32,339 nt of DNA from Promethearchaeota archaeon (GTDB taxonomy: Archaea; Asgardarchaeota; Lokiarchaeia; Sigynarchaeales; SOKP01), in assembly GCA_019057775.1 (NCBI GenBank), contig JAHLWT010000169.1:1-32339 (forward strand). Reading direction: 5' to 3'. Position 1 is the stretch's first letter. Each line of letters begins with the position of its first letter. The position numbers and the translations under genes were made by a program. The notes below the pieces were generated by a model. The model saw only the letters and a list, made by a program, of their open reading frames with translations, made no database searches and was not told where the DNA came from. Positions 1-7,771 of this stretch are shown one piece after another.

Positions 1-126
1 AATGCTTACATTTTAAGTTACATTGCCAAGTTAAATCATAATTCACATATAACGGAACATTTCTTATTATTGACTGTAAAAATGATGGCCCCATGGATAC
101 AAGACCTATTATATTTTTCACAGTAA
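1..126 (+). CDS. possible C-terminal end of a truncated gene
   Basis: Frame 1 is open from the first base to a TAA at 124-126, giving about 41 residues that end in MAPWIQDLLYFSQ. The composition looks protein-like (mixed hydrophobic and aromatic residues), but no family can be recognised from so short a tail. An open run of this length at a window edge can also arise by chance. It would be transcribed convergently with the minus-strand cassette that follows. Confidence 0.25.
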   Translation, partial: NAYILSYIAKLNHNSHITEHFLLLTVKMMAPWIQDLLYFSQ

Positions 127-622
127 ATAATCCCATAATCAATATAAGATTCGATATTTTAAAAATAAGTCTTATAATATAATTAGATATTCCTTATTTT
201 TTGTTCCCATAATTTGTGTTGATTTTATTAATTAATTTCTCAGTATGAACTTTCACGTATTGCTTATCTTCTTTCATTAATGATAATATCATCGGACATC
301 ACATCAGGTGGGGGTATGCCCCAAAGTTAAAGGTTATAAATGGAATATAGAAAAAGAAAACTACTTTTTAACAATCTTTTGATTTTCTAGAATTAATCTG
401 TTCTTTTCTCTTTTCTCTTTTATTGCGTAATAAATATAACAAACAGGCCCTTTTTTCAACTTTTTCACTCCTTTAATTTAAATTAAATTTATTTATTTGA
501 TTCTTAATTCATAAATTGGTATTGAAAATTATAAGAGATCAGTAGTCCATTTCTTATCGAAAAATTTATTATGAAAAATAGTTTTTAATTTCCTGAAAAA
601 TAGTTCTAAGTGAAATTTTATA
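127..622. other. intergenic stretch without a recognisable gene
   Basis: No credible coding region is seen on either strand. It is very AT-rich, apart from a short G/C patch at 309-323 that can fold as a 5-bp hairpin (TGGGG with CCCCA) and a pyrimidine-rich tract of repeated TTTTCTC around 401-420. The right end is the 3' flank of the minus-strand regulator at 623 and contains a direct repeat, listed separately. Confidence 0.5.
572..605. repeat. 12-bp direct repeat downstream of the regulator gene
   Basis: TGAAAAATAGTT occurs at 572-583 and exactly again at 594-605. Read on the minus strand, each copy carries a run of five T, 17-50 bases after the stop codon at 623. The pair may work as a weak tandem oligo-T terminator for the upstream cassette, or be chance in AT-rich DNA. 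Confidence 0.4.
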
Positions 623-1279
623 TCAAACTTCAATAAATTCTTCATTTAAGAAATAGAGTATTTTACCTGAGAATTTTTTTTTAAGAATGACTTGAAATTG
701 TTCAAGAAAAGTGAGATATTTTGTTGCTGTATTGATATGAATTTTCAAATCACCTGCAAGTCGAGTTTTTGTTATTCCTATATCGTTTATTTTCAGATAA
801 TCAATGATAAGCTTACTTTTTTCTTTTGAAGTGAAATATTTTAATTCAGTATTTTTCAAACGATATTCAAAATCAAAATAAATTTCGTGATTTTCTATTT
901 TCTGTCTTTTTATGAACTCAAATTTTAATAACATTTCGAGATGCCATATCACAACATGATTAGAAAGATTTAATTTCTTAACGATTCTGTTGAAATAAGT
1001 TCCTGGATTTTTTCCAATAAATTCATAAATTAAACTTCTTTTTTGATTAATTAGAAGATCTTCCCGAGTTAATTTGGAACCTTCAACAATTATTTTTTTT
1101 TGACTTAAAGTTTTTAGAATTTCCTCAATACCTCTATTATTAATATTAACAGATGCCATTTTAAATCGAGCCTTTATGAATGGGAGGATGTCCTTCATGT
1201 TAAAGTACCGATTCTTATTTAAGTATTCTTGAATGACGGTCAAAACAAGTTTCTCTTGCTCCAACAATTCGATAGGCAT
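623..1279 (-). CDS. three-winged-helix DNA-binding regulator (cassette copy 2)
   Basis: This is a cytoplasmic DNA-binding protein with no membrane segment, about 218 residues from the chosen start. Three winged-helix-like blocks can be made out: the N-terminal region (roughly the first 75 residues), a central ArsR/MarR-like block containing NPGTYFNRIVKKLNLSNHVV and WHLEML, and a third containing GITKTRLAGDLKIHINTATK. It is clearly paralogous to the gene at 4103-4753 over its full length. An ATG at 1306 would add nine residues. I prefer the ATG at 1279 because MPIELLEQEK aligns with MSSELLTHES of the paralog; a GAGG lies upstream. Its gene starts within 40 bases of the stop of the membrane-protein gene at 1316, so the two are very probably co-transcribed. 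The DNA target is unknown. It may be controlled by the tail of that membrane protein (inference). Confidence 0.85.
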   Translation of the reverse strand: MPIELLEQEKLVLTVIQEYLNKNRYFNMKDILPFIKARFKMASVNINNRGIEEILKTLSQKKIIVEGSKLTREDLLINQKRSLIYEFIGKNPGTYFNRIVKKLNLSNHVVIWHLEMLLKFEFIKRQKIENHEIYFDFEYRLKNTELKYFTSKEKSKLIIDYLKINDIGITKTRLAGDLKIHINTATKYLTFLEQFQVILKKKFSGKILYFLNEEFIEV

Positions 1280-1315
1280 AATAATCATAAAACCTCGATT
1301 AAGCATTCATTCAAG

Positions 1316-2641
1316 TCATTGCGTTTGAATGTTTTTCTTCAGAATCTTGTTCAGTATTGAATCTCGTTCATTAGGTGATAATGAAAGCATTTCTTCTAGA
1401 AATTCCTGTTTCTCGTTTGCGTCCATATCAAGGTTTTTAATTTTCTCAAATAAATCTTCTGAGACCGTAGTAATATTCACATCTCCTAATTCAATTAATT
1501 TATTTATTGAATTTTCTTCTTCAAATATCTGAATGTTAACGGGACTTGCTGGTTTAATAAACTTCAATTTATCCTCCCATCCTTTACTTGGATGTCTATT
1601 ATGAGTGAAATAATACACCGAATATGCAACGCTGATACTTAAAGCACTTATAACTGATATCACAATAATAAGTGGAATTAAAGGAAAGCTAGGCTTTTTC
1701 GATATTAAAAGCCCCTCAATACCAATTTTAGGATCATGGAAAATATAATCTCCACGTCGATAATTAATATAGATCTCTTGTTCATTTTCTTCATGCTCAT
1801 CATCTTTAATTGTACTAATAAAAACTTTCTGAGAGATTCCATCTATTGTTGCATTTTCTTGCCAAGTGAAAAATCCTGTGAATTGATCTGTACTTGTAAT
1901 TACTCCTTGCTCATTTTCTGCATATCCTTCTTTTTCATCTTCAGTTTCCTCTTCTTCTTCAAAATCCAATTCAGATTCTAACTTCGTATATAAGGCAAGT
2001 TGAGAATTGTTATTAAGATAAGGAAAATTAGTTATTTGGATATTAATTTTTATTTGATTTGGTGTTATGAGAGAGTCATTCACAATTGTAAACTCTTCCG
2101 TAACATATATATGAGCTGTAAAAATACCATCTTTAGTATCGATCTTGAAATAATGTAAATCGCAATCCCCTGAAATTTTATATATTGAATAATTTACAGG
2201 GTAGAACTCATCTAATGAATAACTTTGTATAGTCGAATCGTCTTCTGAATTATATATAGAATTATCATCAATATCAATATATTCTATAATTTTATGGAAC
2301 TTTATACCAAACTCTAATTCAAATTCAGAATCATTACTATTTGAATTTTCAGATTCAAACTCTTCCTCATAAGAAAACGTAATTGAAATTCCATCATTAT
2401 TATATTTTGTTTTTAAACTAATTTCATCAATAATTTCCCCACTTCGTAGGTGAGACTCAATTTGAAACTCATTATTGCTAAACTCAATTTCGACTTTTCT
2501 TTTATTTAATTCTTCAAAATCATCATCAACTCCATCATTATCGTTATCAGAAGCAGTGACGAATCCGAAGCTGAAATTTATAATTAAAATACTAAAAACA
2601 AAGGTAAACATTATGAAATACTTTTTCTTTTGTTTTAACAT
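1316..2641 (-). CDS. membrane-anchored acidic surface protein with cytoplasmic tail (long form, copy 2)
   Basis: A 441-residue protein of a family I do not recognise. Residues 1-31 form a signal peptide. An Asp-rich loop follows at 32-41 (DNDNDGVDDD), then a beta-rich acidic outer domain with an EF-hand-like loop at 123-135 (DIDDNSIYNSEDD). Conserved blocks GYAENEQG (239-246), TWQENATIDG (259-268) and HDPKIGIEG (302-310) precede one transmembrane helix at about 319-345. A 96-residue cytoplasmic tail (346-441) ends in a helical segment with LSPNERDSIL (421-430). This tail is shared only with the long paralog at 4803, and both long forms sit directly upstream of a winged-helix gene. The short paralogs at 2754 and 6322 stop just after the membrane helix. 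A role as calcium-dependent sensor or adhesin signalling inward is inference. Confidence 0.85.
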   Translation of the reverse strand: MLKQKKKYFIMFTFVFSILIINFSFGFVTASDNDNDGVDDDFEELNKRKVEIEFSNNEFQIESHLRSGEIIDEISLKTKYNNDGISITFSYEEEFESENSNSNDSEFELEFGIKFHKIIEYIDIDDNSIYNSEDDSTIQSYSLDEFYPVNYSIYKISGDCDLHYFKIDTKDGIFTAHIYVTEEFTIVNDSLITPNQIKINIQITNFPYLNNNSQLALYTKLESELDFEEEEETEDEKEGYAENEQGVITSTDQFTGFFTWQENATIDGISQKVFISTIKDDEHEENEQEIYINYRRGDYIFHDPKIGIEGLLISKKPSFPLIPLIIVISVISALSISVAYSVYYFTHNRHPSKGWEDKLKFIKPASPVNIQIFEEENSINKLIELGDVNITTVSEDLFEKIKNLDMDANEKQEFLEEMLSLSPNERDSILNKILKKNIQTQ

Positions 2642-2660
2642 ATCAGATTCAATTCAATTT

Positions 2661-2670
2661 TAATATAAGA
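2661..2670 (-). promoter_or_regulatory. TATA box for the long surface-protein gene
   Basis: The minus strand reads TCTTATATTA 20-29 bases before the ATG at 2641. The spacing implies a leaderless or nearly leaderless transcript. It lies just after the oligo-T terminator of the upstream short gene, so the long gene and its regulator probably have their own promoter. Confidence 0.5.
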
Positions 2671-2723
2671 TTTTATTTTTTTATTTCAATCCATCCTATT
2701 ATTTATTTTATATTAATTTTAAT

Positions 2724-2734
2724 AAAAAAAAAAA
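2724..2734 (-). terminator. oligo-T terminator of the short surface-protein gene
   Basis: Eleven consecutive A on the plus strand are T11 on the minus strand, 20-30 bases past the stop codon at 2754. Such T tracts terminate archaeal RNA polymerase. The other cassette has a matching T10 at 6284-6293, in the same relative place. Confidence 0.6.
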
Positions 2735-2753
2735 TTTTATTGATAAACTATAC

Positions 2754-3821
2754 TTAGGCAATTCTATGTTTCCTAGCTAAAATTACAACTGCAATACAAA
2801 TTATTCCGATTGTAATAACTGTCCCAGTAAGGACAATTGGTAAATTTGTAGTAGAGGATTGTCCAAAAATTATACCAATTTTAGGATCATGATAAATGTG
2901 GTTCCCTCGTGGATAGTTAAGAACTAATTTTTGTTCGATTTCGTCATCATCATCTACATCTAACGTATTTGCTAACACGTTCATTGACACGCCATCAATA
3001 GTTGCGTTTTCTTGCCATGTAAAAATCCCAGAGTATCCATTGGATTTTGTGATTACTCCAGCTTCATTTTCAGCATATCCTTCTTTTTCATCATAAGTTT
3101 CCTCTTCTTCTTCATAATCTATCTCTGACTCTAATTTGACATATAAAGCGAGTTGGGAACTATCATTAAAATAATTAAAATCAGTGATCTCAATATCGAT
3201 TTTAGTTTGAGTGGGTGTTACAAGTGTCTGATCAACTAATGTAAATTCTTCTACAAAGAATATATGAGCGGTAAATACCCCATCTGTAGTATTTACTATA
3301 ATATGATATGAAGTAGTGTCAGAAACAATTGACGTCGTGTAACTTATATTTTGAAAAGAATTTAATTCAACTTCTTGAATAGTCTGATCAATCGACTCAT
3401 TATACATTCCATTACCATCAACATCAACAAACTCAATGAGTTTACGAAATTTAGCTTCAAACTCTAACTCAAATTCATCAGAATTCCCATCTTCAATAAC
3501 TTCTTCATAAGTAGTAGATGCGATCAATGGACCTTCCCCTTCATACTCTTCCTCATAAGAAACTTCAATAGAAAGACCTTCAGCATCATATTTTACTTTA
3601 AATTCAATTTCATCAACAATATCTCCGTTAGTTAAATGAGATTCAATCTTAAATTCATTATCACTAAACTTAATTTCAATATCTCTCTCATTTAGTTCCT
3701 CATATTCATCGTCGACACCATCATCATCATCGTTGTCATCATCAGCTGTCACAAGACCAAAACTGGTACTTATAAGTAAAAAGCCTAACAAAAAAATGCC
3801 AAATAAATTATTTTTTTTCAT
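2754..3821 (-). CDS. membrane-anchored acidic surface protein (short form, copy 2)
   Basis: A 355-residue paralog of the long form at 1316-2641. It has a signal peptide (1-26), an Asp run with DDDDGVDDEYEELNER (31-46), an EF-hand-like loop VDVDGNGMYNESID (132-145) and the shared blocks EGYAENEAG, TWQENATIDG and YPRGNHIYHDPKIGI. A C-terminal transmembrane helix spans about 327-348. The protein ends ARKHRIA, so only a stub of basic residues remains inside and the cytoplasmic tail is absent. An insertion around 94-116 carries extra acidic residues relative to the long form. It opens the second cassette, followed by the long form and the regulator. It may be a partner, decoy or co-receptor of the long form (inference). 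Function unknown. Confidence 0.85.
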   Translation of the reverse strand: MKKNNLFGIFLLGFLLISTSFGLVTADDDNDDDDGVDDEYEELNERDIEIKFSDNEFKIESHLTNGDIVDEIEFKVKYDAEGLSIEVSYEEEYEGEGPLIASTTYEEVIEDGNSDEFELEFEAKFRKLIEFVDVDGNGMYNESIDQTIQEVELNSFQNISYTTSIVSDTTSYHIIVNTTDGVFTAHIFFVEEFTLVDQTLVTPTQTKIDIEITDFNYFNDSSQLALYVKLESEIDYEEEEETYDEKEGYAENEAGVITKSNGYSGIFTWQENATIDGVSMNVLANTLDVDDDDEIEQKLVLNYPRGNHIYHDPKIGIIFGQSSTTNLPIVLTGTVITIGIICIAVVILARKHRIA

Positions 3822-3884
3822 TTTTTAAACCCCTAATGTAATTATTTTATTTTAATTTAGTCTATATTAGTAATTCTAACGGCA

Positions 3885-3893
3885 CTATATAAG
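3885..3893 (-). promoter_or_regulatory. TATA box for the short surface-protein gene
   Basis: The minus strand reads CTTATATAG within ATTTTCTCTTATATAGTG, about 65-72 bases before the ATG at 3821. It gives a leader of roughly 40 bases. AGGGG lies shortly before the ATG as a weak ribosome-binding site. Confidence 0.5.
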
Positions 3894-4102
3894 AGAAAAT
3901 GGTGACATTTTGAGCTATAAAACTTTTCAATTGTAATTTTGATTTAAAATCCCGAACATTCGTAAGAAAAAGAATAAAGTTTCCAAATCTTTTCTAAATC
4001 AGAACATGTTTTTCTTTCAATATTTGAAATTTTGTATCTTTGAATTCAGATCCTATAAAAAGATTAATTAACAGGTATAATTATAAATATTGGAAAAGAT
4101 TT

Positions 4103-4753
4103 TTATATATAGGCCTCATTCAAGAAGTAGATTACTCTTTTTGAAACTTTTTTTTTAATTACAATATTGAATTGTTCAAGCATTTTAAGATATTTAGAAA
4201 TCGTATTTGGGTGCATTTTTAATGCGTTTGAAAGCTGAGACTTAGAAATTCCATAATCATTTTCCTGCAAATAAACGATAATTTTCTTAACTTTCTCTTT
4301 TGATGTGATATATGCGAATTTGGAATTTTTTACATTAAACTGAGCATCAAAATAAACATTATGGTTCTCAAATTTTTCTACTTTAATAAAATTAAATTTT
4401 TGTAGCATTTTTAGATGCCATACGACAACATGATTACTTATTCCTAATTTTGTTACTATCTTATAGAAATAGGTACCAGGATTATCCAAAATGAAGTCAT
4501 AAATTTTTTTTCTTTTTTCATTATTTAAGATTTCATCAATCGATAATTTTGATCCTTCAACAATTATTTTCTTTTTAACTAAGGATTTTAAAATTTCTTC
4601 TATGCCTTTCATGTTTATATTTATGGAAGACATTCTAAATCTAGAAACAATAAAAGGGAGTATCTCATTAACATCAAAATATCTATTCTTGTTAAGATAT
4701 TCTTGAACTACACTAAAAACCAGGCTTTCATGTGTAAGTAATTCGCTTGACAT
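4103..4753 (-). CDS. three-winged-helix DNA-binding regulator (cassette copy 1)
   Basis: Full-length paralog of the regulator at 623-1279 (about 216 residues from this start), with the same layout. The N-terminal block contains VVQEYLNKNRYFDVNEILPF, the middle winged helix contains GISNHVVVWHLKMLQKF, and the third block contains GISKSQLSNALKMHPNTISK. The recognition-helix regions of the second and third blocks differ from the paralog at several positions, which could give different DNA targets. A GTG at 4771 would add six residues. The ATG at 4753 is preferred because GGTGGAG lies 12-18 bases upstream and the paralog aligns from here. It follows the long surface-protein gene at 4803 by about 50 bases, so co-transcription is likely. 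Effector and target genes are unknown. Confidence 0.85.
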   Translation of the reverse strand: MSSELLTHESLVFSVVQEYLNKNRYFDVNEILPFIVSRFRMSSININMKGIEEILKSLVKKKIIVEGSKLSIDEILNNEKRKKIYDFILDNPGTYFYKIVTKLGISNHVVVWHLKMLQKFNFIKVEKFENHNVYFDAQFNVKNSKFAYITSKEKVKKIIVYLQENDYGISKSQLSNALKMHPNTISKYLKMLEQFNIVIKKKVSKRVIYFLNEAYI

Positions 4754-4802
4754 TATTTTGAGAAGCTCCACCTTATCAGTCTTTTTATTATCGCCTTTAA
4801 GT

Positions 4803-6122
4803 TTATGATTTTACAGCCATTTCTTCTAAGATTGATCTTCTCTCAAAAGGCGATAATGCAAACATTTCATGAATAAAAGCCTCCCGCTCATTTTGATCCC
4901 ATTTAAATTGATCAACTAATTTAAAAAAATCTTCTGAAACTACTGTTAAATTGAGGTCTTTTATTCGAGAAAGTTTTTCTAAGGCATTTTCCTCAAAAAT
5001 TATCTGAAGTGGAGATATCTCACTATAAGGAATATATTCCTCCTCTTCTTGGAATAGTTCATTAAAGTACTCTTCTCTATCTTTTTTACGTTTTTTTGTG
5101 GGTACTTTATTACTAACCAAATGATATGTTGCGTAGATTACACTAACACTAACAGCACCAATTAAAATAATAAGCATAGTAAGGTTAGTAGGGGATGGTG
5201 ATTTGGCTAAGGGTATTAAAATACCTTCAATACCTAATCTAAGATCGTGATATATGTATTCACTACGGGGATAACTAATATAAAAATTTTGACTATGGTC
5301 ATCAACTAATAATGGACTTACAGATATTTCATCTATACCCTCATCAATTAAAGCAGTTTTACTCCATGTTAAGTAACCTGTATAAAAGCCCATAGTTGTG
5401 GTAAAACCTTGTTCATTTTCAGCATATCCATTTTCTTCATCTTCAGTTTCTTCTTCATGTTCAAAATCAACTTCAGAATCTAACTTTACACATAGGGCAA
5501 GTTGAGAACTTTCATTATAATAATCAAAATTCGAGATTTCAAAATCAATTTTTAATTGAGAAGGTGTGATTAATATATTATCAACAAGAGTAAATTCTTC
5601 AGCAATATATAAATGAGCAGTAAAAATTTCATCTTTTGTTCTAATTCTAAGGTAGTGAAGTTCACTGCTGTTTGATATTTCATATACAATTGGAGTAAAA
5701 TTATGTAGTTGAACATTTTGAATTTTTATATCCGTTTCAGGATGATAAATTCCATCCTCGTTAACATCCACAAATTCAATTATCTCACGAATTAGAACTC
5801 CAAATGCAATATCAAATTCAGACTCCTCTCCGAATTTAGATCTATATCTAATAACAAAATTAATTCCGTCAGCATCATTAGAAACAAATATACTTATTTG
5901 GTCTTTCCCATTTTCACTTTTTTTAATAGAAGAAATATGAATCTCATCTTCTCCTCTATCAACTTCAATATGTCTTTTATTTAAATCTTCAAATTCATCA
6001 TTAATATCATCATTATCATTACCAAAATTATTATCATCAAAAGCTTGAACAAATCCGAAACTAAAATTAAATAATATAATCCCCAATAAAAAAAAACTAA
6101 TCAAATAATTTTTATTTTTCAT
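4803..6122 (-). CDS. membrane-anchored acidic surface protein with cytoplasmic tail (long form, copy 1)
   Basis: A 439-residue paralog of the protein at 1316-2641. It has a signal peptide (1-27), an acidic segment (29-44) in which the calcium loop is partly degraded (NDNDDINDEFEDLNKR), and an EF-hand-like loop VDVNEDGIYHPETD (118-131). Shared blocks NGYAENEQG and YHDLRLGIEG follow, then a transmembrane helix at about 311-335. The cytoplasmic tail (336-439) starts with a basic stretch (KKRKKDRE) and an acidic run. It ends in the conserved helical region: LTVVSEDFF (392-400) matches ITTVSEDLF of the other long form, and ALSPFERRSIL (422-432) matches SLSPNERDSIL. The tail looks better conserved than the flanking linker, as expected for a protein-protein contact. 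It is directly upstream of the winged-helix gene at 4103. Function is not established. Confidence 0.85.
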   Translation of the reverse strand: MKNKNYLISFFLLGIILFNFSFGFVQAFDDNNFGNDNDDINDEFEDLNKRHIEVDRGEDEIHISSIKKSENGKDQISIFVSNDADGINFVIRYRSKFGEESEFDIAFGVLIREIIEFVDVNEDGIYHPETDIKIQNVQLHNFTPIVYEISNSSELHYLRIRTKDEIFTAHLYIAEEFTLVDNILITPSQLKIDFEISNFDYYNESSQLALCVKLDSEVDFEHEEETEDEENGYAENEQGFTTTMGFYTGYLTWSKTALIDEGIDEISVSPLLVDDHSQNFYISYPRSEYIYHDLRLGIEGILIPLAKSPSPTNLTMLIILIGAVSVSVIYATYHLVSNKVPTKKRKKDREEYFNELFQEEEEYIPYSEISPLQIIFEENALEKLSRIKDLNLTVVSEDFFKLVDQFKWDQNEREAFIHEMFALSPFERRSILEEMAVKS

Positions 6123-6161
6123 TGCTAAAATCTCATTTTAATATCAATTATTACATTTAGA

Positions 6162-6180
6162 GTGATTTATTTCAAATCAC
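6162..6180. promoter_or_regulatory. inverted repeat upstream of the long surface-protein gene
   Basis: GTGATTT, five bases, AAATCAC: a perfect 7-bp inverted repeat, 40-58 bases before the ATG at 6122. It overlaps the position expected for the TATA element, so it could be an operator. The same sequence is not found before the other cassette genes. Confidence 0.35.
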
Positions 6181-6283
6181 GACCTTATATTATACATTAT
6201 AAATTTGACTTTTTTTATTTTTCCTACTTTTCCTCTGTTTTTTCTTTTATATTAATTATTAAAAATGTTCAATTAAAAATAAT

Positions 6284-6293
6284 AAAAAAAAAA
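6284..6293 (-). terminator. oligo-T terminator of the proline-rich surface-protein gene
   Basis: Ten consecutive A on the plus strand give T10 on the minus strand, 29-38 bases beyond the stop codon at 6322. It matches the T11 found at the equivalent place in the second cassette. Confidence 0.6.
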
Positions 6294-6321
6294 TTTATGA
6301 TTAATTTCTTAAGATTCTTCC

Positions 6322-7557
6322 TCATCTTATTATTTTACGTTTTCTGAGAAGTAGACTACCGATAGTTGCTACTCCTATAACTGAAATGACGGACCCTGTA
6401 ATAATAATGGGGACCATTGTAGGTTGTGTACTTCCCAATATGCTTGTTATTGAGATGCCTATCTTAGGATCATGGTAGATATGATTTCCTCGAGGATAAT
6501 TGATTAATAATATCTGAATATTCTCATCTTCTAAGTCTGTTTCTAAATTATTGGTTTTTACCTCCATTTCAACACCGTCAACAAGAGCAGTTTCCTTCCA
6601 ACTAAAGATACCGGTATAAATATCATTTTCAATAAATACTTCTTTTTCGTCATCCGCATACCCATCCTTTTCATCTTTAGTTTCTTCTCTTTCTTCATAG
6701 TCAAAACTTTCAGATCTTAATTTTGTAATCAATGCCAGTTGAGAACTATCATTAAGATAATCAAAATTAGTGATCTCAATATCAATTTTAACCTGAGTTG
6801 GTGCGATTATGGTGTCATTGAGATAAATAAATTCCTCAACAAAATAAATATGAGCGGCAAAGACTCCATCAGTTGTATTAAGTAAGAAATAATGTAAATT
6901 ACTATCATTTGATATAGGTTTTAATGAGTATTCTATTGGTTGAAATGAATTTATTCCAAAATCCTCAATGAATCTATCAATCTCATGATCATAGACACCG
7001 TTATCATTAAGATCGACATACTCAATAAATCCTCGAAAATTGACTTCAAATTCCAGTTTATATTCAATCCACTCATGATCATCACCAGATTCAATTGCCG
7101 ATTCTTTGGGTTCTTCAGGATCTTCTAAGGACTCTTCAACCCTCATAATAGTTCCAAATGAAACTCGAATAGATAACCCATGATGCTTGTACCCAATCCT
7201 CATATCTAATATATCTTTTTGATCTCCATGTCGTAATATGGATGACATTTCTACTACATTATCTCCAAACCAAATACATATATTCCTTTTTTCTTCTTCT
7301 TCTTTGTTATCATCTACACCATCATTATCATCATCAGGTTTGTCATCATGTGGTTCTTCAGGATTGTCAGGTTCATCTGGTTCTTTAGGTTCTTCTGGAT
7401 GATCGGGTTCCACCGGTTCTTTAGGTTCTTCGGGGTGATCAGGATCATCAACAGGGTCATCACCTCCCTCATCAAAGGCTAATGTAAACCCAAAACTCAT
7501 ATTTAAAATGAGAATCCCTAAAAGAAATGTTCCAAACATATAGTATTTTTTTTTCAT
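6322..7557 (-). CDS. membrane-anchored acidic surface protein with Pro/Glu/Asp-rich stalk (short form, copy 1)
   Basis: A 411-residue paralog of the short form at 2754. After the signal peptide (1-27) comes a stalk of repeated acidic-proline units at about 33-74 (DHPEEPKEPVEP, DHPEEPKEPDEP, DNPEEPHDD). Then DDDNDGVDD (75-83), an EF-hand-like loop VDLNDNGVYDHEID (181-194), the shared DGVFAAHIYFVEEF and YPRGNHIYHDPKIGI blocks, a transmembrane helix at about 380-404, and a short basic end (RKRKIIR). A second acidic-proline insertion, EDPEEPKES, lies at 145-153. The stalk is absent from the three paralogs and probably reflects expansion of a short repeat. The protein has no cytoplasmic tail. It opens the first cassette and has a strong-looking promoter with an inverted repeat. 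Role unknown; a surface-exposed calcium-binding or adhesive function is inference. Confidence 0.85.
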   Translation of the reverse strand: MKKKYYMFGTFLLGILILNMSFGFTLAFDEGGDDPVDDPDHPEEPKEPVEPDHPEEPKEPDEPDNPEEPHDDKPDDDNDGVDDNKEEEEKRNICIWFGDNVVEMSSILRHGDQKDILDMRIGYKHHGLSIRVSFGTIMRVEESLEDPEEPKESAIESGDDHEWIEYKLEFEVNFRGFIEYVDLNDNGVYDHEIDRFIEDFGINSFQPIEYSLKPISNDSNLHYFLLNTTDGVFAAHIYFVEEFIYLNDTIIAPTQVKIDIEITNFDYLNDSSQLALITKLRSESFDYEEREETKDEKDGYADDEKEVFIENDIYTGIFSWKETALVDGVEMEVKTNNLETDLEDENIQILLINYPRGNHIYHDPKIGISITSILGSTQPTMVPIIITGSVISVIGVATIGSLLLRKRKIIR

Positions 7558-7570
7558 TATAATATCACAA

Positions 7571-7610
7571 CGAAAAGTATTTTCGCTTAGAATGTCTTAT
7601 AATAATAACT
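7571..7610 (-). promoter_or_regulatory. promoter with candidate operator for the first cassette
   Basis: The minus strand carries an AT-rich TATA-like element, AGTTATTATTATAAG (7596-7610). About 25 bases downstream, around the expected start of transcription, is the perfect inverted repeat CGAAAA-GTA-TTTTCG (7571-7585). The ATG is at 7557. A palindrome over the start site is a typical place for archaeal repressor binding. Confidence 0.4.
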
Positions 7611-7771
7611 TCTTTATCCTTATTTAAACTAAAATGGTAAATTTTTGAAAATTCTTTCTTTACAAGACGGATTTTTGTTATTAATTTTTTCTCATTTTGT
7701 TAATGAGAAGAGGATAGCTTCTAGATTTAAATTAGAGTAGTAATTTAAATAATTAGTTAAGAATTATTAGA

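Noticed and set aside
309..323. G/C-rich hairpin as a terminator or RNA gene.
   Set aside because: The stem is only 4-5 bp, no T run follows, and the flanks are plain AT-rich sequence.
1329..2663. Plus-strand open frames inside the surface-protein gene.
   Set aside because: They are antisense shadows of a strongly coding minus strand with repeated acidic codons, and show no protein-like composition.
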